Assembly: GCA_003024785.1 (NCBI GenBank)
Contig: PUQB01000170.1
Coordinates: 210,545-274,544 of the forward strand
Source: Selaginella tamariscina
Lineage: Eukaryota > Streptophyta > Lycopodiopsida > Selaginellales > Selaginellaceae
Reading direction: 5' to 3'
DNA length: 64,000 nt
How positions within the stretch are numbered: position 1 is the stretch's first letter; every line of letters begins with the position of its first letter. Shown one piece after another: positions 25,416-35,492 of the stretch. A program made the position numbers and the translations under genes. The notes under the pieces were generated by a model, which saw nothing but the letters and a program-made list of their open reading frames with translations, was not told the origin of the DNA and made no database searches.

Positions 25416-26460
25416 ATGGCTGATTTTGAGCACTTTCAACGCGAGCACCAAATGTTGCTTCATGAGCTGGCCACTTTGCGCCAAGTGGTCACCGATCTGC
25501 AAGGCTCCACCCATGCGGCACATGCAGCTGTTGATGCATCCTCCAAGGCTGCTGCGCAGGCTCTCTCTCAGGCATCGGTGGTTCCTTCTTCATCGAACTT
25601 TTCTCCGGAGCCGAAGATTAGCATGCCAGAGAAGTTCAGTGGCAACCATGCCGATTTCCAAGGTTTCCTGAATCAGATCCGGCTCTTGATCCACATGCAA
25701 CCACGCCGCTACTCGACGAATGCACAAAAGGTTGGCCTTTTGGCATCCTTACTAAGTGGATCTCCACGAGCTTGGGTTGCCCTTGCTGGAGCGTGACGAC
25801 CCATTGATGGAAGACTTTGAAGGTTTCGTGGCTGCCTTTGAAGCCTGTTTTGGAGATCCTGATAAGTACCGTTCTGCATGCACGAAGTTACGGAAGCTCA
25901 CACAAGGATCCAGACCAGCTTCCGTTTATGCATCCGAATTTCAGCAATTGTGCACGAACATTCCATGGGACGAGACTGCATTGATCGAACACTTTCCGTT
26001 TTGGGCTGAGGGATGATGAAGGACCTTCTCCTTACATTACCGGATGCTCAAACGTTAGCGGAGATCATGCAACAGGCCGTTCGCTGCGACAACCGTTTGT
26101 TCGAGCGCCGTCAGGAAAAATTCCGTCAGCAGTTCCTGCCAACCAATCCTGTAGCCGTAGCACATGTTCCTAAACCCCTTCTGGAGCAGTTCCTATGGAG
26201 GTTAACAAATCCAAGCGTGGCCCACTTTCAACTGCTGAGAAGCAACGTCGTCGGGTGAGAACCTATGCTTGTATTGTGGTGCAGCAGGACACAAGGTGGC
26301 GGAATGTCCTAATAAAGCCAGAAAGTTCAAGACGCGTGAAGCCGAAGCTGAAGTTCAGTCGGAAAACTTCAATGTCCACTTCGTCTAGGAGCCGCGAAGT
26401 TGGACGTAGGTGCAGGCTCCATTGGTGCTGCTCATACCATTCCATCACTCAAGTTTCCTG
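25416..26460 (+). pseudogene. gag of element A with CCHC knuckle (frameshifted)
   Basis: Starts MADFEHFQREHQMLLHELATL. The capsid-like part includes MPEKFSGNHADFQGFLNQIR and, in another frame, DFEGFVAAFEACFGDPDK. Frame changes occur near 25780 and 26010, and again before the zinc knuckle. The knuckle (26266-26310) reads CLYCGAAGHKVAEC, the C-x2-C-x4-H-x4-C nucleocapsid motif, with a short basic tail after it. Gag proteins form the particle that packages retrotransposon RNA. Confidence 0.8.
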
Positions 26461-26484
26461 TACACATTCGCCTCAATAACGAGA

Positions 26485-27420
26485 GCTCAAGGAGTTTGCC
26501 CTGTTAGACACTGGTGCAAATGCATGTTTCATGGATGACACTTTTGCAGCTCAGCATGGCATTCCGGTGGTGAAGTTGAAGCGTGCAGTTCCTGTAGAGG
26601 TGGCCGATGGTCGTTTGATTGCTTCTGGCGTAGTTACCCACGCTACCACACCTCTCTCTTGCAATCATGTGCGCATTCAACTGTTCGATTTCCTTCAACT
26701 TGATCAAGACTCGGTCGACTCCCATCATTTTTGGCATGCCATGGTTCGTTGTTGCAAATCCGCAGATCGACTGGAGGTCTAGGACGCTCACGTTTTCCTC
26801 TCCAGCAGCCAGGATCAATCCTGCGTGCAGGATACATCCTTGGTGTCTGAGGCAGTACAAGCTACAGGATTGACCGTGCCTGTTCCTGTACCAGTGTTGA
26901 AGACTCTCCTCGACAGGATTCACCTCATGTCAGTTCCTCAGCACATCCGCAGGTTCTCTCTCCACTCCTGTAAGTTTGCGGATTCCTGTACAGGGTTCTT
27001 CCAATCCTGTATCAGTGTCGAAGGTTCCTCCTCAACAGGATCCACCTCCTGTTGGTTCGTCAGCACACTCACAGGCTTCCCTCACTCCTGTGCAACCACG
27101 GACTTCTGTACAGGATTCTTCCAATCCTGTACACTCGTCAACATCCACACAGGTTTCTCCCAATCCTGCCTCCTTTGTTACTCTGCTTTGTTCCACCCCC
27201 AAGATCCTTCCTCTTTTTCAGTCACAGCTCCCTCCTGCTCCTCTCCGAGTTCTTACCACTACCATGCATGAACTTACCACTGATCCTGCTCCTTTCCACC
27301 TTTTTGCCTTTCAAGTAACTCCTACGTCCTCTTCTACCTTTCCTGTGTCTGACTCTCCTGTTTTTCAATCTCCTTCGCCTACTCCTTCTCCTTCTCCTCC
27401 TTCTTCTCTACCATCCAAGT
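26485..27420 (+). pseudogene. Retropepsin and Pro/Ser-rich linker of element A
   Basis: The aspartic protease signature LLDTGANACFMDD (around 26505) is followed by a typical retropepsin body in one frame up to 26780. A stretch of about 600 bp then encodes a low-complexity Ser/Pro/Thr-rich linker in broken frames. The linker DNA is a loose repeat of CCTGTA(CAGG) and TCCAATCCTGTA units. Confidence 0.75.
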
Positions 27421-27429
27421 ACCACGACT

Positions 27430-28780
27430 TTAAGGACGTTTTTGACAAGCACAAGGCTACAGTTCTTCCTGTTCACAGGTCCTACGACTGTCCTATTGAT
27501 CTTGCAAGGAAAGACTCCACCGTTCGGACCGATTTACGCATTGTCACCCACAGAGTTGGAGGTTCTTCGCCAGTACATCGAGGACAACTTGGCATCCGGC
27601 TTCATTCGTCACTCAAAGTCCCCTGCAGGAGCGCCATCTTCTTTGTCAAGAAGAAGGATGGGAGCTTACGTTTGGTTGTGGACTACAGGGGTTTGAATCA
27701 AGTACCATTCGGAATCGGTACCCGTTGCCATTGATCCCGGAACTTCTCGATCGGCTGCGAGGAGCAAAGGTGTTCACGAAGATCGACTTACGAGGGGCCT
27801 ACAACCTTGTACGGATTCGTCCAGGCGATGAGTGGAAGACTGCCTTTCGTACAAGGTATGGACACTTCGAGTACACGGTAATGCCTTTCGGCCTTACCAA
27901 TGCCCCAGCCGTGTTCCAACACATGGTGAACGACATCTTTCGTGACTTCTTGGACCAGTTTGTGGTGATCTACCTCGACGACATTTGATTTTCTCCAAGG
28001 ACCAGGCGGCACATGACAAGCATGTACGATTGGTTCTACAGCGGCTTCGCGAGCATGGCTGTATGCGAAGTTGGAGAAGTGTTTTTCGATAGGGATTCTG
28101 TGGAGTTCTTGGGCTACATCGTCTCTCCTGCTGGCGTTTCCATGGACATGCACAAGGTGAAGACCATCGTGGAGTGGGAGAGGCCCAAGTCTGTACGAGA
28201 TGTACAATGTTTCCTTGGCTTTGCAAACTTCTACAGGCGGTTCATACAGGACTTCTCCAAGCGTGTACTTCCACTCACGGAACTCACCAAGCGCACAAGG
28301 TTTTCTCTTGGTCCGACAAGGCGGAACATGCATTCACAACACTCAAGGACACCTTCACGACAGCTCCGATTTTAGCACATCCTGACCTTCTCGTCCTTTC
28401 TTCGTTGAAGCAGATGCCTCGGATTTTGCAGTAGGATCCGTCCTATCACAAGTTGGAGAGACAAGTTGCTTCATCCTGTAGCTTTTCACTCTCGTAAGTT
28501 CCTGTCGGCGGAGATCAATTACGAGATTCATGACAAGGAACTCAAGGCCATTGTGGATTCGTTTGAGGAGTGGCGGCATTTCCTGGAAGGTGCTGCACAT
28601 CCTGTACAAGTTCTTACGGATCACAAGAACCTGGAGTACTTTCAAACGGCTCGAGTTCTCAGTCGGCGACAGGCTAGGTGGGCAGAGTTCCTATCACGTT
28701 TTGACTTCGTCATCGTCTACAGGCCCGGTTTTCGGAATGGCAAGGCGGACGCATTGTCTAGGCGCTCTTACCTTGCACCA
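27430..28780 (+). pseudogene. Reverse transcriptase and RNase H of element A
   Basis: RT motifs in order: [54 protein letters not shown] and the catalytic YLDD near 27970-27985. The frame breaks right after it, where a T is missing in ATTTGATTTTC. RT thumb: FLGYIVSPAGVSM and FLGFANFYRRFI. RNase H follows with [21 protein letters not shown] and [15 protein letters not shown]. Several further indels (about 27525, 27715, 28055, 28310, 28460) prevent a continuous product. Confidence 0.85.
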
Positions 28781-28829
28781 AGCCCGGGCGATCCTGCATT
28801 TGACTGTCAAAGGCAAGTGTTGTTGGGTC

Positions 28830-30354
28830 CTGATCGATTCCGGCTTGCGGCACTGCAGGTTCATCAGGCTCCAAAATTCAACACTCCTACAGGACGTCCG
28901 TTCGCAGTTGGCTACAGACGACTTGGCAAAGAATGTGTTCTCACACATTCATCCTGACGTTGCAAGTTCCTCTTCCTCCAGTTCCCGTCCAGACTACAAC
29001 CTGTTCACCATACAGGATGGACTCCTGTACCGGGAAGGTCTCCTGTACGTTCCTGTTGGTATTTCAGGACTCGTGTGGTACAGGATTGTCATGATACCCC
29101 GGCTACAGGTGTGGCCAAGACAGTGAGTTGGTGACTCGCAACTATTGGTGGCCTGGGTTGCGAGGTTTTGTGGAAAGGTTTGTACGGAGTTGTGACACTT
29201 GTAACAGGTCGAAGATGCCTCATCATGCACCCTCTGGTCTTCTTCGTCCTCTTCCTGTTCCTTCTGCTCCTTGGAGATCCATTTCTATGGATTTCCTCAC
29301 AGATCTTCCTCCTCGTGGATTTGATGCAGTTCTTGTGGTGGTTGACCGTTTCACCAAGCAGGCTCATTTCCTACCCTGCAACAAGACAGCTACAGGTCAG
29401 ACAACTGCCGAGTTGGTGATCCGCGAGGTGTTCCGACATCATGGTCTTCCTGAGAGCATTGTTTCCGATCGAGGTCCACAATTCATGTCCAAGTTTTGGC
29501 GAGAGCTTCTTCGGAGTCTACAGGTTAAAGCGGATCTTTCTTCAGGATATCACCCACAAACTGATGGGCAGTCCGAACGCACAATTCAGACCTTAGAACA
29601 GTATCTTCGTTGCTTCATCAGTTACCAGCAGGACAACTGGTTGGACCTTCTTCCATGGCGGAGTTTGCCTACAACAACTCCATTCACGCATCTACAGGAC
29701 AGACACCTTTCTTTGCTCTTACAGGCCACCATCCACGTTTTGACTTTGCTCCTCCGCTTCTCCTTCTTCCGCTCCTGCAGTACAGGATCGTCTTCAGCAT
29801 CTTCGGCAGGTACAGGATGATCTCCAGGTTCATCTTCAGCAGGCACAGGAACGGTACAAGCATCATGCTGATGCTCACCGTCAGCCGCACCTGCATACAA
29901 GATTGGTGATCTCGTGTGGCTTCTTCGTCGACACATTCGCACCAACAGGCCTTCTTCTAAGTTGGATTTTCAACGATTGGGCCCTTACAGGATCGTGGCG
30001 GAGGTAAATCCTGTAGCTTTCCGACTCGAGTTACCATCCACGGTGAAACTTCATCCTGTGTTTCACACCTCCTTGTTGGAGCCGTATCATCCTTCTTCTC
30101 TTCCTGGTCGTGCTTCTTCTCCTCCCCCTCCTGTGGTCATTGCTGGTGAACCTGAGTACGAAGTTGCAGCCATCCTTGATTCTCGTCTTCATCGCCGCCA
30201 ACTTCAATACTTGGTGGATTGGAAAGGTTATTTGCCTACCGATCGCACTTGGGAACCTGCATCCAACTTACTCCATGCTTCTTCCAAAGTTGCTGCCTTC
30301 CATCGGCATTATCCTGCTAAACCAGGTCCTAAGACTCGTGGAACTCGTCCTTAG
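28830..30354 (+). pseudogene. Integrase and chromodomain of element A
   Basis: The zinc-binding region ends SCDTCNRSK. The DDE core shows SMDFLTDLPP, VVVDRFTKQAHFLPC, SIVSDRGPQF and YHPQTDGQSERTIQTLEQYLR. The C-terminal region has PSTVKLHPVFHTSLLEPYHP and a chromodomain-like tail (LQYLVDWKGYLPTDRTWEPA) ending at the TAG at 30352-30354, just upstream of the PPT. Chromodomains of this family steer integration toward heterochromatin. Frame changes occur near 29660 and 29900. Confidence 0.85.
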
Positions 30355-30365
30355 GGAGGAGGTGC

Positions 30366-30883
30366 TGTCACAACCCGATACAGGATTGGATACAGATACA
30401 GATGCAGGATTTCGGATACAGGATACGGGTTACAGGATATGCCTGCAGGATATTCCTACAGGATATTCCTATAGGATATTCCTATAGGATATGCTACAGG
30501 ATATGCCTAGAGGATAAGGGACACTATTCTTAGCTCATGACTAGATTAGACTCGACTAGATTAGCTTGGAGTTGTGAGCATAAAAGCTCCGACCTAATTG
30601 TTGTACAATCAGTTACTATCAACACCAGTCATTCTACGATCATTCTTGTTCTTGTCTTGTCTTGCTCTTTGCCTCCTGCTCTTGTCTCGCTCCTGGATCC
30701 TGTCCTGTTCCTATCTCGCTCCTAGATCCAGTCATGTTCATGTCCTACTCCTGGATCCTGTCCTGCGTCTTGTCTTGCTCTTGAGTTCCTAGCTCCTGTC
30801 TTGTTTCCTATCCTGCTCCTGAGTCAAGCCTTCCTACTCTTGGAATCCTGCTCACTTCCTGTTTCCTGGATCGTGGCTTGACA
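30366..30883 (+). repeat. 3' LTR of element A (518 bp)
   Basis: Begins TGTCACAACCCGATACAGG right after the purine tract AGGGAGGAGGTGC and ends GGCTTGACA. The U3 part contains tandem AGGATATTCCTA units (30430-30510). A TATA-like CATAAAAG lies near 30579, followed by a C/T-rich R-U5 with many TCCTG words. Confidence 0.85.
30430..30512 (+). repeat. Short tandem repeat in LTR A (AGGATATTCCTA, period 12-15 bp)
   Basis: Five to six imperfect copies of ACAGGATATTCCT / ATAGGATATTCCT. The unit contains the TACAGG word that is abundant in the whole element. Confidence 0.85.
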
Positions 30884-31166
30884 GGCATGAGTGCTAAAAG
30901 TGGTTGCATGCATGCAAAGTGACTGCATGCATGTAGAGGCTAAGATGAGTCCACATGTCTCTTATCCTCTAGGCATATTCTGTGGCATATCCTGTAGGAA
31001 TATCCTGCAACCGTATCCTGTATTCGGAATCCCTATAGGAATATCCTGTAGGAAAATCCTACAACCCATATCCTGTATCCGAAATCCCTGTAGGAATATC
31101 CTGTAGGAAAATCCTACAACCCGTATCCTGCATCCGGAATCCTGTATCCTGTATCGGGTCGTGACA
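30884..31166 (-). repeat. Partial 3' LTR of element B with 55-bp tandem repeat
   Basis: Starts (minus strand) at 31166 with TGTCACGACCCGATACAGG after a purine tract. Between 31010 and 31145 there are about 2.4 copies of a 55-bp unit containing TCCTGTAGGAAAATCCTACA. From about 30970 leftward it resembles LTR A only weakly and ends flush against LTR A. Confidence 0.75.
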
Positions 31167-31177
31167 GCACCTCCTCC

Positions 31178-34100
31178 CTAAAGACGAGTTCCACGAGTTT
31201 TGGGACCTGGTTTAGCAGGATAATGCTGATAGAAGGCAGCAACTTTGGAAGAAGCATGGAGTAAGTTGGATGCAGGTTCCCAAGTGCGATCAGTAAGCAA
31301 ATAACCTTTCTAATCCACCAAGTATTGGAGTTGGCGGCGATGAAGACGAGAATCAAGGATGGCTGCAACTTTGTACTCCGGTTCATTATCAATGACCACA
31401 GGAGGGGGAGGAGAAGAAGCATGACCGACAAGAAAAGAAGGATGATACGGCTCCAATAAGGAGGTGTGAAACACAGGATGAGGTTTCACCGTAGATGGTA
31501 ACTTGAGTCGGAAAGCTATAGGATTGACCTCCGCCACAATCCTATAAGGGACCAATCGTTGAAAATCCAACTTAGAAGAAGGCATGTTGGTGTGAATATG
31601 TCGACGAAGAAGCCACACGAGATCATCAATCTTGTATGCAGGTGCTGGCTGACGGTGAGCATCAGCATGATGCTTGTATCGTTCCTGTGCCTGCTGAAGA
31701 TGAACCCAGAGATCATCATGTACCTGACGAAGATGCTGGAAACGATCTTGTACTACAAGAGCGGAAGAAGGAGAAGCGGGAGGAGCAAAGTCAAAACGTG
31801 GGTGGTGGCCTGTAAGAGCAAAGAAAGGTGTTTGTCCTATAAATGCGTGAACGGAGTTGTTGTAGGCAAACTCCACCATTGGAAGAAGGTCCAACCAGTT
31901 GTCCTGCTGGTAATTGATGAAGCAATAAAGATACTGTTCCAAGGTCTGAATTGTGCGTTCGGACTGCCCATTAGTTTACGGATGATATCTTGAAGAAAGA
32001 TCCGCTTTAACCTGTAGACTCCGAAGAAGCTCTCGCCAAAACTTGAACATGAATTGTGGACCTCGATTGGAAATAATGCTCTCAGGAAGATCATGATGTC
32101 AGAACACCTTACGGATCACTAACTCAGCAGTTGTCTGACCTATAGCTGTCTTGTTGTAGGGTAGGAAATGAACCTGCTTAGTGAAACGGTCAATCACCAC
32201 AAGAACTGCATCGAATCCACGAGAAGGAGGAAGATCTGTGAGGAAATCCATAGAAATGGATCTCTAAGGAGCAGAAAGAACAGGAAGAGGACGAAGAAAA
32301 CCAAAGGGTGCATGATGAGGCATCTTCGACCTGTTACAAGTATCACAGCTCCGTACAAACCTTTCCACAAAACCTCACAACCCATGCCACCAATAGTTGC
32401 GAGTCACCAATTCCACTGTCTTGGCCACACCAAAATGTCCTGTAGCCGGGGTATCATGACAATCCTGTACCACACGAGTCCTGGAAATACCAATAGGAAC
32501 ATACAGGAGACCTTCCCGGTACAGGAGTCCATTCTGTATAGCGAACAACTTGTAGTCTGAACGGGAACTGGAGGAAGAGAAACTTGCAATGTCAGGATGA
32601 ATGTGTGAGAACACATTCTTTGCCAAGTTGTCTGTAGCCAACTGCGAATGCATGTCCTGTAGAAGTGTTGAATTTGATGGAGCCTGATGAACCTATAGTG
32701 CCGCAAGCCGGAAACGATCAGGACCCAATAACACTTGTCTTTGACAGTCATATGCAAGATCGCTTGGGATCGGTGCAAGGTAAGAGCGCCTAGACAATGC
32801 GTCCGCCTTGCCATTCCGAAAACCGGGCTTGTAGATGATGACGAAATCAAAACGTAATAGGAACTCTGCCCACCTAGCTTGTTGCCGACTGAGAACTCGA
32901 GCCGTTTAGAAATACTCCAGGTTCCTGTGATCCATAAGAACTTGTACAGGATGCGTAGCACCTTCCAGGAAATACTGCCACTCCTCGAACGAATCCACAA
33001 TAGCCTTAAGTTCCTTGTCATGAATCTCGTAATTAATCTCCGCCGAAAGGAATTTACGAGAGTGAAAAGCTACATGATGAAGCAACTTGTCTTCTCCAAC
33101 TTGTGATAAGACGGATCCTACTGCAAAATTCGAGGCATCTGCTTCAGCAAAAAAAGGACGAGAAGGGTCAAGATGTGCTAAAATCAGAGCTATCGTGAAG
33201 GCGTCCTTGAGTGTTGTGAATGCATGTTCCGCCTTGTCGGACCAAGAGAAAACCCCTGTTTGCTTAGTGAGTTCCGTGAGTGGAAGTACACGTTTGGAGA
33301 AATCCTGTATGAACCGCCTGTAGAAGTTTGCAAAGCCAAGGAAACATTGTACATCTCGTACAGACTTGGGCCTCTCCCACTCCACGATGGTTTTCACCTT
33401 GTGTATATCCATGGAAACGCCAGCAGGAGAGACGATGTAGCCCAAGAACTCCACAGAATCCCTGTCAAAGATAACACTTCTCCAACTTCGCATACAGGCC
33501 ATGCTCGTGAAGTCGCTGTAGAACTAATCATACGTGCTTGTCATGTGCCGCTTGGTCCTTGGAGAAAATCAAAATGTCGTTGAGGTAGATCACCACAAAT
33601 TGGTCCAAAAAATCGCGAAAGATATCGTTCACCATGTGTTGGAACACGGCTGGGGCATTGGTAAGGCCGAAGGGCATCACTATGTACTCGAAGTGTCCAT
33701 ACCTTGTACAAAAGGCAGTCTTTCACTCATCACCTGGACGAATCCGTACAAGGTTGTAGGCCCCTCGTAAGTCGATCTTCGTGAACACCTTTGCTCCTTG
33801 CAGTTAATCGAGAAGTTCCGGGATCAATGGCAACGGGTACCGATTCTGAATGATGACTTGATTCAAACCCCTGTAGTTCACAACCAAACGTAAACTCCCA
33901 TCCTTCTTCTTGACAAAGAAGATAGGCGCTCCTGCATGGGACTTTGAGTGACGAATGAAGCCGGATGCCAAATTGTCCTCGATGTACTGACGAAGAACCT
34001 CCAACTCTGTGGGTGACAAAGCATAAATTGATCCGAACGGTGGAGTCTTTCCTTCCGCAAGATCAATCGGACATTCGTAGGACCTGTGAACAGGAAGAAC

Positions 34101-34620
34101 TGCAGCCTTGTGCTTGTCAAAAACGTCCTTAAAGGCATGATACTTGGATGGTAGGGAAGAAGGAGGAGAAGGAGAAGGAGAAGAAGATTGAAAAACAGGA
34201 GAGTCGGATACAGGAAAGGTAGAAGAGGACGTAGGAGTTACTTGAAAGGCAAAAAGGTGGAAAGGAGTAGGATCAGTGGCGAGTTCATGTAAGAACTCAG
34301 AGAGTAAAGGATGGAGATGTAATTGAAAAAGATGACGAGTGTATAGGATTGGAAGAATCCTGTACAGGAGTCCGTGGTTGTGCAGGAGTGGGGAAAGCCT
34401 GCGCATGTGCTGACGAATCAACAGGAGGTGGATCCTGTTGAGGAGGAACCTTCGACACTAATACAGGATTGGAAGAACCCTGTACAGGAAAACGCAAACT
34501 TACAGGAGTGGAGAGAGCCTGCGGATGTGCTGAGGAACTGACATGAGGTGAATCCTGTCAAGGAGGAGTCTTCAACACTGGTACAAGAACAGGCACGATC
34601 AATCCTATAGCTTGTACTGC
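31178..34620 (-). pseudogene. pol of element B (linker, RT, RNase H, integrase, chromodomain)
   Basis: Domains on the minus strand: Pro/Ser-rich linker (34600-34150), RT (about 34130-33400; [25 protein letters not shown]), RNase H (about 33200-32890; [21 protein letters not shown]), integrase (about 32680-31900; QDNWLDLLPMVEFAYNNS) and a chromodomain-like end (LHRRQLQYLVD...). The catalytic RT box reads YLND instead of YLDD (near 33585), which would abolish polymerisation. Additional frame breaks occur near 33800, 33480, 32040 and 31310. It cannot be autonomous. Confidence 0.85.
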
Positions 34621-34674
34621 CTCAGATACTATGGATGTATCTTGCACACATGTATCCTGTATCGGGTCGTGACA

Positions 34675-35490
34675 ACAATAAGAGTACTATGTGCTTTAAG
34701 ATTTATTTAAAGATTTTAACTCATATTATTGGTAAGAATAACCTTTTTATATACTTAAAGGAAGAAGAAAAAAATGAAGGATGAATTATATATTATTTAA
34801 ATATGTGATTATTATTGAATATAAATTTTTTTCATTACAAAATATAAATGTTTTTCTTTTTATAATAAGTCTAGTGGACAACTTTGTCCATACTAAACAA
34901 TAGAATCTTTTAATATTATTATTAAAACATCTAATCTTAAACACAATATTATTAAAATATCTTGGTTATTTTGCAAGATTAATATGCAACTAATAAATTC
35001 TGAATGTATACACATTGTGAATGTACACAATATTTTAATTAATATTTGTATACACATTCAATAATCATTCAAAGAAATAATTTTTTTTATTAAGAATAAA
35101 TTTTTTACTAAGAAAAGTTACTCTAATATCTAGAGTACCTGATAACTAATTCCATTCGAAATCTAAAGGATAAAAACTAATAACCAATTACGTGGAGGAT
35201 ATAACAAAATTATTAATAACATTATTACTTTATAATCTTAAGTTACCTATAATAATCCTAGTTACTCCTAGAAAGATGAACAATTAATATTAAAATCATT
35301 TCATTATTTTCAAGATCAGTTACTATAATGCACAGCTAATTTTCATTTTAATTTTAAATAAAATTCTAAAGCTACTAATGTAGTTAATGGGTCTAATTCA
35401 TAGTTGTTAATGTAATTAGTGGTTTGATTTAGTTAACCATTACTCGATATGACTTGTAACTCTCAAAATCAGTCCCAGTTTATGTTATAT
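34675..35490. other. Spacer of tandem unit 1 (right part) and PPR upstream region
   Basis: AT-rich and non-coding. 35010-35090 matches 43325-43375 in unit 2. 35124-35375 matches unit 2 only in reverse orientation (43591-43428). I see no promoter element beyond generic TATA-like runs. Confidence 0.6.
35124..35375 (+). repeat. Segment inverted between tandem units (unit 1 orientation)
   Basis: Contains CTAGAGTACCTGATAACTAA, CCAATTACGTGGAGGATATA and TAAAATTCTAAAGCTAC-like blocks. The same blocks occur at 43428-43591 as reverse complement and in reverse order. Sequence outside the segment keeps the same orientation in both units. Confidence 0.8.
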
Positions 35491-35492
35491 AT

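Larger units (their letters stand above)
25299..30883 (+). mobile_element. Ty3/Gypsy chromovirus, element A (degenerate)
   Basis: Order gag, protease, RT, RNase H, integrase, chromodomain, PPT, 3' LTR, as in Ty3 chromoviruses. Only the last 16 bp of the 5' LTR remain (25299-25314, identical to the end of the 3' LTR). The 3' LTR is complete (30366-30883) and is bounded by TGTCA...TGACA. The polyprotein is interrupted by about a dozen frame changes. The element lies in the spacer of tandem unit 1 and abuts the oppositely oriented relative, element B, at 30883/30884. Confidence 0.9.
30884..34674 (-). mobile_element. Ty3/Gypsy chromovirus, element B (opposite strand, gag-less)
   Basis: Same family as element A, in reverse orientation, so the two elements lie tail to tail. 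Reading leftward: 24 bp of 5' LTR start (34674-34651, identical to the start of its 3' LTR at 31166-31143), then a jump straight to sequence matching element A near 26822. Most of the 5' LTR, gag and protease are therefore missing. RT, RNase H, integrase and chromodomain follow, then the PPT and a partial 3' LTR (31166-30884) that stops at the junction with A. Confidence 0.85.
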
